From Pirellulales bacterium (GTDB taxonomy: Bacteria > Planctomycetota > Planctomycetia > Pirellulales > JADZDJ01): 63,468 nucleotides of DNA. Location of the stretch: assembly GCA_035499655.1 (NCBI GenBank), contig DATJYL010000179.1, positions 1 to 63,468 on the forward strand, written 5' to 3'. The notes beneath the pieces were generated by a model that was not told where the DNA came from, did no database searches, and saw only the letters and a program-made list of their open reading frames with translations. Below are positions 30,635 to 39,695 of the stretch, piece by piece. The number at the start of each line of letters is the position of its first letter. The stretch's first letter is position 1. The translations under genes were made by a program, and so were the position numbers.

Positions 30635-33430
30635 ATGCGCTTTCGTCTTCTCAGACTCATGCTTGTTGCACTGTCATCACCAGCATGGATGACTTGGCTT
30701 ACCTGCGCCGGCTGCCAAAAAAGCCCGTCTGCTGCCGAGCCGCTGGTCACCGGCAAAACCATTACTCCTCGGCTTAGCATGCAGCAAAATGTCGGCAACC
30801 TGCCCATGAACATCGCGCTCAGTCCCGACGGCCTGTATGCCGTCACCACCGACATGGGCAACCGCCAGGCACTATGGTCCATTCGCACCACCGATGGCGT
30901 CGGTGTCTCGCACGTCGATTTTCAAAACAAGCGTAAATCGGCCAAATCGGCTGACAAAAAAGGCGAAAGCGGCGAAGCTGCGGAAGAAGAAACTCCCTCC
31001 GGCTCCCCCTATTCCATCGGCTTGTACTATGGCCTGGCATTTTCGAAAGATGGCCTGCTGTACGCCGCCCAAGGCGGACACGACAGCATCGCAGTTCTGT
31101 CGCTCGCCGCTGACGGCCAATTGAAACTGCTCGATTCCATCGCGACCAAGCCCAAAGATTTTCCCGCCGGGTTGGCGATCGACAACCGCGGCTGGTTATA
31201 CGTCGGCAACAATGCTTCCGGCGGCGGCAATCCACTGAAGCTTACCGCCAGCATGGCCGTGTACGATCCAGCGAGCCATAGCGAGCTAGGCCGCTACACC
31301 TTTTCCGAAAGTTACGGGGGCACGTCGAATTTTCCGCTGGCCCTGGCCGTGCAGCGCGATGGCGGCAAAACCTACGTCGCCGCGGAGCGCGACGATTGCG
31401 TCTACGTACTCGGCACCACCAACCCAGCGCAAATCAAACAAATCGCCCGCGTCCCCACCGGCGCCCATCCCGACTCGGTGCTGCTTACTCAAAACGGCGA
31501 TCGCTTGTTCGTCGCCAACTCGCTGGGCGATACCATTTCCATCCTCGACACCGCCGCCAACCGCGTCACAAACACCATCCTGCTTCGCCCCGCTTTGGTC
31601 CGCGATCTCCCCGGCGCAACACCCACGGGCATGGCTCTTTCGCTTGACGAAAAACAACTTTACGTTGCTCTGGGCGATATGAACGCAGTCGCCGTCATCG
31701 ATGTGCCCGCCGCCAAAGTGCTCGGCTTCATTCCGGCCGGCTGGTATCCGACGGCGGTGGCTATGACCGCACCGGGCCAACTGCTGGTCGTCAACGCCAA
31801 GGGCACAAAACTTCGCAGCCCCGATAACATGCCCGATCCCTACGATTCCAAGCGCAAGCACGCCTACATCGGCAGCCTTCTAAACGGAATCGTAGGGCTG
31901 GTCAGCATCCCCACCGGCGACGATTTGGATTCCGCCACGCAACAAGTGCTGAAAAACAATCGCCTCGACAACTTCACCCCCGCGGGCGAAAACCCGTTGG
32001 CCGGCATCGGCCTGGCTGCCGGAAAAATCAAGCATGTCATTTACATCATCAAGGAAAACCGCACGTACGACGAAGTGCTGGGCGATCTACCGCAAGGCAA
32101 TGGCGATCCTTCTTTAGTATTGTTCGGCCGCGAGGTCACTCCCAATCAGCACGCACTGGCTGAGCGGTTTGTACTGCTCGATAGCCTCTACGCCTGCGGC
32201 GAAGTCAGCGGCGACGGCTGGTGTTGGAGCACCCAAGGCATGGCCGATGCCTACGTCGTCCGCAATGTGCCCTACGCCTATTCCGACCGGGGCCGCAAGT
32301 TCGATTTCGAGGGGGAAAATAACGGCTATCCCACCGGCGGCGTGCCCGGAAAAGACGAAGCCGGTCAACCGCTCTCCGCCGAAAAATCTCCCTTTCGCGC
32401 CGGCGTGCCGCCGGTGCCCGACGTCGCCAATACCGGACGCAACATTTGGGATGCCGCCCGCGAGGCCGGCCTTTCGCTGCGCAATTATGGCTTCTTCCTC
32501 TACTTTGCCGACGGCACCGTCGGCCTCCGCGGTGGACCCGATAATTATCCCGTCTCGCCCGGTTTGCAGCCCCCCGGGCACAATCTGGCGGGCATTACCG
32601 ATGCCGATTTCCGCCGCTTCGATTTAGATTATCCCGACAGCGACGCCCCGCAGACGGTGTTCCAGCAAAGCGGCGAAAGCAACGCGCTGTTTAACGAGAC
32701 CACGTATGGCAAATACGAAATGCCCAGCCGCTTTGCCGAATGGAATCGCGAATTTCAAATGATGCTGGCCAAAAACCCCGCCGGCGCAGCTGTGCCCGCG
32801 CTCACTTTGGTTCGCCTGGGGGTCGATCACACTTCAGCGGCCTCGGCCGGCAAGCACACTCCCCGCTCTTGCGTGGCCGATAACGATTACGCCGTCGGCC
32901 AATTGGTCGAGGCCGTCAGTCACAGCCCCATTTGGAATAGCACTGCCATTTGCATCATCGAAGATGACGCTCAAAGCGGGGCCGATCACGTCGATTGCCA
33001 CCGCACCACGGCATACATTGCCAGCCCCTGGATCAAAGCCCACAGCGTCGACCATCACTTTTACAACACCGACAGCCTGCTCAAAACGATGGAGTTTCTG
33101 CTGGGGCTAAAGCCCCTTTCGCAGTACGATGCCGTGGCCGATCCAATTTTAGATTGGGATGCCTCTCCCACCAACGCCGAATCGTTCCAGGCCATCATGC
33201 CCAGCGCCGAACTTATCGCCCAGCGCAATCCACGATTGCAAGATTTGGGCGCTTTCGATCCGCGGCGTGAAATGGTTGTCGCCTCGACCGCGATGGACTT
33301 CACCCACGCCGACGCCGCACCGGCAAAAAAAGTCAACGAGATTATCTGGCGCTCTATCAAAGGGATCAATTCGCCCGTTCCGCTGCCGCGCGGCATCCCC
33401 ATCGGCGACGACGATGACGACGAGAAGTAG
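30635..33430 (+). CDS. YncE-like beta-propeller / phosphoesterase fusion protein
   Basis: The product is about 931 residues from ATG 30635; a TTG at 30617 would add six. The N-terminus is hydrophobic and ends near CAGCQKS, so it may be a lipoprotein. Residues about 50-460 form a YVTN/YncE-type propeller with repeats such as PTGAHPDSVLLTQNGDRLFV, ATPTGMALSLDEKQLYVALG and VLGFIPAGWYPTAVAMTAPG. From about 470 a phosphoesterase domain of the acid phosphatase/phospholipase C-like family begins (HVIYIIKENRTYDEVLGDLP), with VSGDGWCWSTQGMADAYV and AICIIEDDAQSGADHVDCHR, whose Asp/His residues are likely metal ligands. This fusion is known as bifunctional YncE family/alkaline phosphatase family protein. 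The substrate is unknown. It is followed by ptsI after 66 bp. Confidence 0.88.
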   Translation: MRFRLLRLMLVALSSPAWMTWLTCAGCQKSPSAAEPLVTGKTITPRLSMQQNVGNLPMNIALSPDGLYAVTTDMGNRQALWSIRTTDGVGVSHVDFQNKRKSAKSADKKGESGEAAEEETPSGSPYSIGLYYGLAFSKDGLLYAAQGGHDSIAVLSLAADGQLKLLDSIATKPKDFPAGLAIDNRGWLYVGNNASGGGNPLKLTASMAVYDPASHSELGRYTFSESYGGTSNFPLALAVQRDGGKTYVAAERDDCVYVLGTTNPAQIKQIARVPTGAHPDSVLLTQNGDRLFVANSLGDTISILDTAANRVTNTILLRPALVRDLPGATPTGMALSLDEKQLYVALGDMNAVAVIDVPAAKVLGFIPAGWYPTAVAMTAPGQLLVVNAKGTKLRSPDNMPDPYDSKRKHAYIGSLLNGIVGLVSIPTGDDLDSATQQVLKNNRLDNFTPAGENPLAGIGLAAGKIKHVIYIIKENRTYDEVLGDLPQGNGDPSLVLFGREVTPNQHALAERFVLLDSLYACGEVSGDGWCWSTQGMADAYVVRNVPYAYSDRGRKFDFEGENNGYPTGGVPGKDEAGQPLSAEKSPFRAGVPPVPDVANTGRNIWDAAREAGLSLRNYGFFLYFADGTVGLRGGPDNYPVSPGLQPPGHNLAGITDADFRRFDLDYPDSDAPQTVFQQSGESNALFNETTYGKYEMPSRFAEWNREFQMMLAKNPAGAAVPALTLVRLGVDHTSAASAGKHTPRSCVADNDYAVGQLVEAVSHSPIWNSTAICIIEDDAQSGADHVDCHRTTAYIASPWIKAHSVDHHFYNTDSLLKTMEFLLGLKPLSQYDAVADPILDWDASPTNAESFQAIMPSAELIAQRNPRLQDLGAFDPRREMVVASTAMDFTHADAAPAKKVNEIIWRSIKGINSPVPLPRGIPIGDDDDDEK

Positions 33431-33496
33431 GGAATTCACTGGACGTCGGCTATGCGGCTGCTGTCCGCTGCCTCACCCAGATGCTAGATTTGTTCT

Positions 33497-35251
33497 ATGC
33501 GAAAAGGCATTGGGGTTTCACCGGGCGTGGCCGTCGGGACGGCTTATTGCATTCACGAAATTTACGTGAATCCGAATACCCGTCGGCTGGCGGCCGCCGA
33601 AGTCCAGCCAGAATTGGCCCGCTACGAAAAAGCCCGCGATGCCACCGCCGCCGATTTACGGGCTCTGCACGCCAAAGTTTCCAGCCAGGTTGGCGCCCAA
33701 CAGGCCGCCATTTTCCTGGCGCACGAATCGATTCTGCACGACCCGGCCTTCACCGAAAAAATCCGCCGCTGGATCGTCGACCAAGGGCAATCGGCCCCCG
33801 CCGCCTTGCACAACGTGCTGAACGAATACACCAGTCTCTTTGCCCGCACCAAGGACGAATACATCAAGGAGCGGCTGACCGATGTCCGCGACGTGGCCGT
33901 CCGCCTCAGCGGCCACTTGTCGGAAATGCTCCAGAAAAAAAACAAGCCCCCCGTATCCGGTCCGCTCATTCTCATCGCCGACGAACTGCTCCCATCACAA
34001 GTGGTCATGCTGGGCGATCGCGAAGTGCATGGCATCGTCACGCAGGCCGGCGGCGAAACCAGCCACGCCGCAATTTTAGCTCGCAGCCGCGGTATCCCCG
34101 CCGTTTCCGGCGTCCGCGGCATGCTCAAGCACGTGAAAAATGGCGATTTAGTCGTCGTCGACGGTCGCGAAGGCCACGTCATCGTCAATCCTGATGCCGA
34201 AACCGCTTCCGCCTATCGCAAACTGCAACGCGAGTTCTTCGATCTCAAAGATCATCTCGCCGCCAACCGGCACCAGCAGGCCATCACCGCCGACAAAATC
34301 GAGGTCGAGCTGATGGCCAACATCAACAATTTATCTGACGCCAAAGCCGCCGGCGCAATGGGTGCATCGGGCGTCGGCCTGTTCCGCACCGAGTATTTGT
34401 TCCTCACCCATCCCGACGTCCCCGACGAAGAGGAACAAACCACCGCATACAAAAAAATCATTGCCGCCAGCCCCAATCACCGCGTCACCATTCGCACACT
34501 CGATTTGGGCGGCGATAAGACCATCCCTTACCTCGGCCATGCCAGCGAAGCCAATCCTTTCCTCGGCTGGCGCTCCATCCGCCTTTCGTTCGAGCACCCT
34601 GAGTTTTTCGCCACACAAATTCGGGCCGTCCTGCGTGCCTCGGCCGGGCCCAAAAAGCACGTCCGGCTCATGTTCCCCATGATTACCACGCTGGAAGAAA
34701 TTCGCAAAGTGCGCAGCATGGTCGATCGGGCCCAACGCGATTTAAGCAAGCAAGGCAAGCCTTTCGGCCGAGTTCCCATTGGACTGATGCTCGAAGTCCC
34801 CGCCGCCGCCGTCATGATCGAATCGCTGCTGGAAGTCGTCGATTTTGTTTCCATCGGCTCCAACGATTTGGTGCAGTACTTGATGGCCGCCGACCGCGAC
34901 AACCCTCGCGTCAGCCACCTGTGCCAACCACTCAGCCCCGCCGTGTTGCACGTCCTGGCCAACACCATCGCCGCCTGCAATCGGGCCCATAAGCCCGTTA
35001 CCTTGTGTGGCGAAATGGCCGGCCGCCCCCGCGCCGTGGTGTTGTTGTTCGGCATGGGCCTGCGCAGCTTCAGCATGAGCCCGGCGTTCATTCCCACCAT
35101 CAAAGAATTGATCTCGAATCTGACGCAGACCAAAGCCGAAAGAATTTTGCAGCGTGCCTTAAAGCTCAAGACGACCGCCCAGGTGATCCGCTACATGGAA
35201 GAAAAAATCGCCGAGCTGGCCCCCAACGTCAAACTTCTCGACACCGCGTGA
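33497..35251 (+). CDS. ptsI: Phosphoenolpyruvate-protein phosphotransferase (PTS enzyme I)
   Basis: Enzyme I takes phosphate from PEP onto a histidine and passes it to HPr. The 584-residue product has normal length. Its N-terminus is KGIGVSPGVAVGTAY. An HPr-binding helical part follows, then the phosphohistidine site GGETSHAAILARSRGIPAV (His near residue 190). The PEP-binding barrel shows ASGVGLFRTEYLFL, RTLDLGGDKTIPYLG, MFPMITTLEEIRKV, GLMLEVPAAAVMIE, VDFVSIGSNDLVQYLMA and the active Cys in TLCGEMAG. No HPr, IIA or transporter gene is adjacent, so it could serve a regulatory (nitrogen-type) PTS, although it lacks an N-terminal GAF domain. No strong ribosome-binding site precedes the ATG. Confidence 0.94.
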   Translation: MRKGIGVSPGVAVGTAYCIHEIYVNPNTRRLAAAEVQPELARYEKARDATAADLRALHAKVSSQVGAQQAAIFLAHESILHDPAFTEKIRRWIVDQGQSAPAALHNVLNEYTSLFARTKDEYIKERLTDVRDVAVRLSGHLSEMLQKKNKPPVSGPLILIADELLPSQVVMLGDREVHGIVTQAGGETSHAAILARSRGIPAVSGVRGMLKHVKNGDLVVVDGREGHVIVNPDAETASAYRKLQREFFDLKDHLAANRHQQAITADKIEVELMANINNLSDAKAAGAMGASGVGLFRTEYLFLTHPDVPDEEEQTTAYKKIIAASPNHRVTIRTLDLGGDKTIPYLGHASEANPFLGWRSIRLSFEHPEFFATQIRAVLRASAGPKKHVRLMFPMITTLEEIRKVRSMVDRAQRDLSKQGKPFGRVPIGLMLEVPAAAVMIESLLEVVDFVSIGSNDLVQYLMAADRDNPRVSHLCQPLSPAVLHVLANTIAACNRAHKPVTLCGEMAGRPRAVVLLFGMGLRSFSMSPAFIPTIKELISNLTQTKAERILQRALKLKTTAQVIRYMEEKIAELAPNVKLLDTA

Positions 35252-35320
35252 GTGTGACTTTCTCATCGGACAGCGGCATCACCATCACCAGAATTCCAGT
35301 CAACCAAATTTCCAATAAAA

Positions 35321-35345
35321 AAGCCCGGGTAAAAAACCCGGGCTT
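35321..35345 (-). terminator. Intrinsic terminator of the Cys-rich protein gene
   Basis: AAGCCCGGGT-AAAAA-ACCCGGGCTT is a 10-bp perfect stem with a 5-nt loop. On the minus strand it is followed by TTTTTTATTGG, a U-tract, so it terminates the gene at 35378-36367. It lies between convergent genes; on the plus strand no U-tract follows, so it may stop ptsI transcription less well. Confidence 0.85.
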
Positions 35346-35377
35346 GCCGTGGGTCTGTTTGATTCTAAGTTATTATT

Positions 35378-36367
35378 TTACTGTCCGTTGCTGGCTTGCC
35401 AGCCGTCCATCGACGCGCCACTGTCCGTGCCCGTGGTCCAGCCGCCATTGGCAGTTTGCTGGGCATTCGGTTGATACGTGGCCTGGTGGAACACCGTGCT
35501 GCTGTCCGCTGTGTTGAAAATCGCCTGGGTGATCATGGGTGGATTCATCGGCGAGGTCGACGTGGTCCGGTCCTGCGGATCCAACAACCGCGGAGCGCTG
35601 CCGGAATTGAACTTGTCGGTATCTGGAATCGGCGTCGTCGGCATCAGCGACGAATTGACCGGCGGCGCCGCGCTGGGTTGCGCTGTGCCGCTCGGCTGGA
35701 ACGTATTCGGCATGCCGCCGCTAGGTGGCGGCGCCGGCGTCGGTGTGCCCAGGGCCGGTGCGCTCATGCCCGGCGAACCCATTCCCGGTGCACTGGCCTG
35801 CACGCTGTACGATGGCTGAGCGGTATAGGCTGGGCCCGTCGCATACGCCGGGGCGGCCGCATAATTCGGCGCTGCATAAGCTGGCGCTGCATAAGCTTGT
35901 CCCGCCGCGACGGCCGGCTGGCTGTACGACACCGCTGCCGCTCCGCTGTAATACGGCGTGCTGGCGCCACAGCTTGTGCATGCCGGAGCCGCATAATTCA
36001 ACTGCGTCACGACCGGCCGATAGCTGGTGTACGGCACCAGCACGGGCCGCCGCACATAGCTGGTCACCGGCTGCATCACCGTTTGCGCTCCGCCGCACGG
36101 ATCGCACGTGCTCACCGGCTGGCATGAAGTGCACGGAGTGCACGTGTATTCGGTGCGGTAGCTCGTCGTCGGCACGTAGCTGATCTGCTGCGGGCAAACG
36201 GCACACGCCGGCGCAGGCGCCGGGCAAACCGGCGCGGCTTCTTTTGCCTTGAACCAATTGCAGCAGCACCAGTCGGTAAAGCAGCAAGCCTGACTCGCTC
36301 TGGTGTTCAACAGCATGGAACTGATGACCACCACCACCGACATGCCCCGGACAAATTTCTTGAACAT
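35378..36367 (-). CDS. Secreted Cys/Pro/Tyr-rich low-complexity protein
   Basis: I do not know its function. The 329-residue product starts at ATG 36367 (MFKKFVRGMSVVVVISSMLL), a clear signal peptide; the frame is open to 36493 but that extension looks non-coding. The mature part opens with a cysteine cluster (QACCFTDWCCCNWF), then CXXC-like pairs within YTCTPCTSCQPVSTCDPCGG, a Tyr/Val-rich part, Ala/Tyr/Pro repeats (APAYAAPNYAAAPAYATGPA) and a Pro/Gly/Ser/Thr-rich end. Similar Cys-rich, repeat-rich exported proteins are frequent in planctomycetes and may be cell-wall or surface proteins cross-linked by disulfides. A strong terminator follows the gene at 35321-35345. Confidence 0.75.
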   Translation of the reverse strand: MFKKFVRGMSVVVVISSMLLNTRASQACCFTDWCCCNWFKAKEAAPVCPAPAPACAVCPQQISYVPTTSYRTEYTCTPCTSCQPVSTCDPCGGAQTVMQPVTSYVRRPVLVPYTSYRPVVTQLNYAAPACTSCGASTPYYSGAAAVSYSQPAVAAGQAYAAPAYAAPNYAAAPAYATGPAYTAQPSYSVQASAPGMGSPGMSAPALGTPTPAPPPSGGMPNTFQPSGTAQPSAAPPVNSSLMPTTPIPDTDKFNSGSAPRLLDPQDRTTSTSPMNPPMITQAIFNTADSSTVFHQATYQPNAQQTANGGWTTGTDSGASMDGWQASNGQ

Positions 36368-36805
36368 AGTATCGCTCCGATACGCAACAGGAACCCTTAT
36401 TTTGTTAAATCCGTAAGTCGACGGAATGTCAATCAGCGCACCCGCACCAGCGACCATTTGGAAGAATTTTATTCGTGGGCAACACGTCTGCATTGCACAA
36501 GGTGTGCCGATGGTGTGTTGCTTTCACTCAACTCTTCACCAACGCTAGTGCGAACCGTGCGCCGAAGCGCCACGGCGCGCAAATCTCGCGCCCACCGCTT
36601 GTCCAAGCGTAGGTTACAAAAACGCAACGTTGCAAAATGTATGAAAACATTGCAGGGTGACGTTTGCCAGCGATGACGCCGCTGTAATTGTTACAATCGT
36701 TACAAACGAAAGCTGCAAACGATAGCGACCCGCAAAGCCTGAACCCGCATCCGGCAAGCCGTGTCCTGGGCAAAGACGTGTCCTGGGCAAAGAAATGAAC
36801 TGCCA
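36368..36805. other. Intergenic region with a short tandem duplication
   Basis: These 438 bp lie between two divergently transcribed genes. No convincing gene is present; frames at 36458-36676 plus and 36528-36806 minus lack protein-like patterns. At about 36762-36794 GTGTCCTGGGCAAAGA is repeated in tandem with one base between copies, immediately upstream of the coiled-coil gene. Several GTTACAA/TTACAAAC direct repeats occur near 36610-36705. Confidence 0.5.
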
Positions 36806-37144
36806 ATGCGTAAACTGCCTCGAACCATGCTCACTCTAAAGAAAAGAGCTGATACGCTTCGCACATTGCTTCGTCAAACCACAAGTGAGCACAAACTCAA
36901 CAAAGCAGCGGCAAAGGTACGTGACGCAAGAATCCAAGTTGTGCGCGCACAAATCGGAGAGATGCCGTCAGTGAAACTAACGGTCCAGCAAAAAAGACGA
37001 ATCGCAAAGCTTGACCTGCAAATTGAATCACTACAGGCCAAGACACCAACTGAAATTCTGATCGAATTCCGACGGATGGCTAAAACCGCGAAGTTAATCC
37101 AAACAGAGCTGCTACCCACTTCTCGGGGCGATGCAGCCGGCTAA
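36806..37144 (+). CDS. Small basic coiled-coil-like protein
   Basis: I do not recognise it. The 112-residue product from ATG 36806 (MRKLPRTMLTLKKRADTLRT) is strongly helical and basic, with heptad-like stretches (HKLNKAAAKVRDARIQVVRA, KLTVQQKRRIAKLDLQIESL). It contains no cysteine, signal peptide or membrane segment. The frame is open to 36761, but that part consists of the tandem duplication GTGTCCTGGGCAAAGA. It is convergent with and overlaps by 4 bp the stop of the P-loop ATPase gene. Base composition is more AT-rich than its neighbours, so it could be acquired. Coding status is moderately sure. Confidence 0.5.
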   Translation: MRKLPRTMLTLKKRADTLRTLLRQTTSEHKLNKAAAKVRDARIQVVRAQIGEMPSVKLTVQQKRRIAKLDLQIESLQAKTPTEILIEFRRMAKTAKLIQTELLPTSRGDAAG

Positions 37145-37854
37145 TTAGAAATGTGCCGGCGCTGCTCGAACAAATCGTACAGCGCAAACAATGCTTCGCG
37201 AACATTGCCCTGTTGGCTGTGGAAGGCCGTCGCCACATCTTCGTGATGAATATATCCACCGTGCGGCGGCAATACTCGCTCGACCATGTGTCGAAGCGTC
37301 GGCAAATCGGCGGCCGTGCGAAACAGCACCGGGAAATCAAAGAACTTTGAAAAAAAGATCGCAGGGAACTTGTTTCGGCGAGGCTCTCGATGCATGGTAA
37401 CCAGCAATCCCCATCCGCTGCGGCGGCACGCTGTCGCCAGCCGTCGCCGTGCCCACCAACTCAGCTGTTCGTAACCATCGACAACAATCAACGCCGCCGA
37501 CCGTTCTGATTCCCGCGGTCCTGTCTCCGACGATTTCTGTAAAAGAGGTAGCGTGAGCACGCCTTGCGGCAAATTTCTCTGCCCATTGTGCAGCGTGATC
37601 CACCGCACGCAGATGCCCATGCACTCGATCAAGGGAAGCAGCGTGGCCAGCAGTGTCGATTTCCCACTGCCGTGCGGACCCACAATCGCGCCGCGCCAAT
37701 TTGCCCGGCGCAATTTTTCGATCAGTAATTTGGCATTTGCCTCCGGCGAAAAAATATACGGCACGGCCCCGGGCCGCACCCAGCGCGTGGCAAACGGATT
37801 GCTCATTCGTGTGGCGACTACCGTTTGTGCCTGTGTTTGCGTTTCGGCACTCAT
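37141..37854 (-). CDS. P-loop ATPase of the arrestin-like cassette
   Basis: The 237-residue product begins with a planctomycete-looking segment NPFATRWVRPGAVPYIFSPE, then Walker A GPHGSGKSTLLATLLPLIE near residues 58-68 and a Walker B-like strand ALIVVDGYEQLSWWARRRLA near 123-142. A sensor-like strand WGLLVTMHREPR follows. The rest (LRHMVERVLPPHGG, NVREALFALYDLFEQRR) resembles the lid of small AAA/STAND-type ATPases. The Walker B aspartate is followed by G rather than E, so hydrolysis may be weak or use another base. It is the third gene of a minus-strand cassette (36 bp after the arrestin-like gene), which suggests it acts with those proteins. Specific role is unknown. Confidence 0.75.
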   Translation of the reverse strand: MSAETQTQAQTVVATRMSNPFATRWVRPGAVPYIFSPEANAKLLIEKLRRANWRGAIVGPHGSGKSTLLATLLPLIECMGICVRWITLHNGQRNLPQGVLTLPLLQKSSETGPRESERSAALIVVDGYEQLSWWARRRLATACRRSGWGLLVTMHREPRRNKFPAIFFSKFFDFPVLFRTAADLPTLRHMVERVLPPHGGYIHHEDVATAFHSQQGNVREALFALYDLFEQRRHISN

Positions 37855-37890
37855 TGACTCACCACCTGCTTTATTTGCCGCCGGCTTCCA

Positions 37891-38346
37891 TTACTCGCCA
37901 CCGGCCTGGGCATCGCTCTTTTTTTCCACTGCTTCTTCAGCCTGCGGCTGGATCAGCGGCACGTTTCCAAGCTGAAACGATTTTTCCGCCACAAAATCGC
38001 GCCCCTGCCGCAAAAACGCCCGCACTCGCACACACCAACAGATTTTCACTGACAGCCCTTCATAACTCAGCGGGCTGTTGGGCAACACGGTTTGAAACCG
38101 CCGCCGCTGGTGCAAATTCAATTCGGGAACATCGGCGGCTGACCAACGTTCAAAATAATGCACGCCCAGGTCTTCATCGCCTGTTCCCTCGGTGAACCAC
38201 AGCACGGAAATTTCCACCGAACTCAATTCCGCCGGCTCGACGGCATCAATTTGAAACGCTCCGGCCAGCACTTCACCAGGCTCGAACACCTGCTGGCGCT
38301 GGTCAATTTGAATGCTAATCAGCGGCTGGCTGAGCATTTTGATCAT
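37891..38346 (-). CDS. Arrestin-like beta-sandwich protein
   Basis: The product is 151 residues from ATG 38346 (MIKMLSQPLISIQIDQRQQV). The frame is open further upstream, but that part overlaps the preceding gene. The sequence has the alternation of an arrestin/Vps26-like beta-sandwich: VFEPGEVLAGAFQIDAVEPA, ELSSVEISVLWFTEGTGDED, RRRFQTVLPNSPLSYEGLSV, KICWCVRVRAFLRQGRDFVA. These are the hallmark of early-strand P-G-x-x-(L/V)-x-G then a later L-P-x-(S)PLSYxG-x-x-(V/I). No signal peptide or membrane segment is seen. The upstream gene encodes a membrane protein with a similar C-terminal domain and the downstream gene a P-loop ATPase. Function is unknown; a scaffold for the membrane partner is an inference. 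Confidence 0.7.
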   Translation of the reverse strand: MIKMLSQPLISIQIDQRQQVFEPGEVLAGAFQIDAVEPAELSSVEISVLWFTEGTGDEDLGVHYFERWSAADVPELNLHQRRRFQTVLPNSPLSYEGLSVKICWCVRVRAFLRQGRDFVAEKSFQLGNVPLIQPQAEEAVEKKSDAQAGGE

Positions 38347-38375
38347 ATCGCGATTCGAACTCACCCACTCACAGG

Positions 38376-39695
38376 TTACACGCCGACTTCGTTCCGCACG
38401 TGATCCACAGGCTCTGCCGCAACATTGCCGTTGGTCCGCGGCGGCGGATAAACCACAACCGGATAACTTCGTTCGAACGGCGGCCAGCCCTCGGCTTCGC
38501 CCCGCACCGCTAACCGCCATTGCACCTGATTATGGTCAGCCTCAAACGAATGCATGGCTCCCTCCGGCACTCGCAATTCACAACGGGTTTCGAAGTGTTC
38601 GCCCGGCAAAATTTGAAAGTCTCCGGTTCGAAACAGCCGCTGGCTGAAGACTTCCCGCCGATCGGTCCGCGTATCGGTCCCTTGCCGAAACGTGGCTTGT
38701 TCTTCGCACCGCAGCAGCACCTCCAGCGATTTCATCGACAAATGCCCCTGCTGCGAGACATACACCTGGTACGCTTGGCCCGGCACCAGCGGATGATCGG
38801 AAATCTCCATAATCGTGGGGCCCACGCCGGTGGCAATTAAAATTTCGCGGACAAAGTAATAGATCAAAAAGCCACCCACCAATAAAAACGGCAGTACCAG
38901 CAAATCGAGCCGCCAATCGAACTCTCCTTGCACATGCTTCCGCACCGCCAATACGACAAATACCGCCACCAAACCGTTCCAAATCAGGCAAGCCGCGGCG
39001 GCCCCCAGCAATCGCCACCCTTGCGATCTGCTGCTGGGCAAGCGAAATTGAAAATGCGTGCCGGGGCTGTTCGTTAAATCCGCATCGTGCGGAATGGTGG
39101 GAAAATCTTTTTCCCGCGCGCCTAGTTCTTCGAATAAGTCGATCCGCCCCAGTTGCCCGCGCGCCGCCTGATGCTCCGGCGATTTCCCCCAGTGCCACAG
39201 CGTATACGCCAACCGCCCGCCCCCAATCAGCATGAAGCCCACCGGCGCCAAGAGCAACATCCAAAACCACAAACTGTAGCCACGCACCAACACCGCCACC
39301 TCTGGGTTCAACGGATCGTACCAACAGGGATACGTTTGTCCCACCTCGAATCGATCTAACAGCGCTTCCGCATCGGCGTCGCGGCTATAAGAGCTGGCCG
39401 AAATGTCGTAGGTCCAGATGTCGTCCGGCGACTGCTCATCATGAATCTTTGCCTGCGGGACAAACAAAAGATTTCCGTCGGGATCGTGCCGATGCTCAAT
39501 CCGCTTGTCGAGGACCGTGGCCGTGGTTTCCAGAAATTCGTGATTGGCGCGCCATTCCGGAATCACCTTCCGCGCCAACAGCAACACCAAAAAGGCCGTT
39601 CCCAACACAAACAACAGCGCGAAGAACAAAATCTCGCCGGCATTCCGCAGGGTTTTTGACCCGGTGCGACGATGGCCGCGCTTTTTACCGAACAT
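38376..39695 (-). CDS. DUF3592-type membrane protein with C-terminal arrestin-like domain
   Basis: The product is about 439 residues from ATG 39695 (a GTG six codons earlier is possible). TM1 is EILFFALLFVLGTAFLVLLL. An extracytoplasmic DUF3592-like segment follows: ETTATVLDKRIEHRHD, the IWTYDISASSYSRDADAEAL stretch and VGQTYPCWYDPLNPEVAVL. TM2 is SLWFWMLLLAPVGFMLIGGG, and TM3 and TM4 are GAAAACLIWNGLVAVFVVLA and LLVLPFLLVGGFLIYYFVRE. From about residue 300 a cytoplasmic arrestin-like sandwich ends the protein (HPLVPGQAYQVYVSQQG, LPGEHFETRCELRVPEGAMH, NQVQWRLAVRGEAEGWPPFE). It heads a three-gene cassette, 29 bp before the arrestin-like gene. Role unknown. Confidence 0.75.
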   Translation of the reverse strand: MFGKKRGHRRTGSKTLRNAGEILFFALLFVLGTAFLVLLLARKVIPEWRANHEFLETTATVLDKRIEHRHDPDGNLLFVPQAKIHDEQSPDDIWTYDISASSYSRDADAEALLDRFEVGQTYPCWYDPLNPEVAVLVRGYSLWFWMLLLAPVGFMLIGGGRLAYTLWHWGKSPEHQAARGQLGRIDLFEELGAREKDFPTIPHDADLTNSPGTHFQFRLPSSRSQGWRLLGAAAACLIWNGLVAVFVVLAVRKHVQGEFDWRLDLLVLPFLLVGGFLIYYFVREILIATGVGPTIMEISDHPLVPGQAYQVYVSQQGHLSMKSLEVLLRCEEQATFRQGTDTRTDRREVFSQRLFRTGDFQILPGEHFETRCELRVPEGAMHSFEADHNQVQWRLAVRGEAEGWPPFERSYPVVVYPPPRTNGNVAAEPVDHVRNEVGV

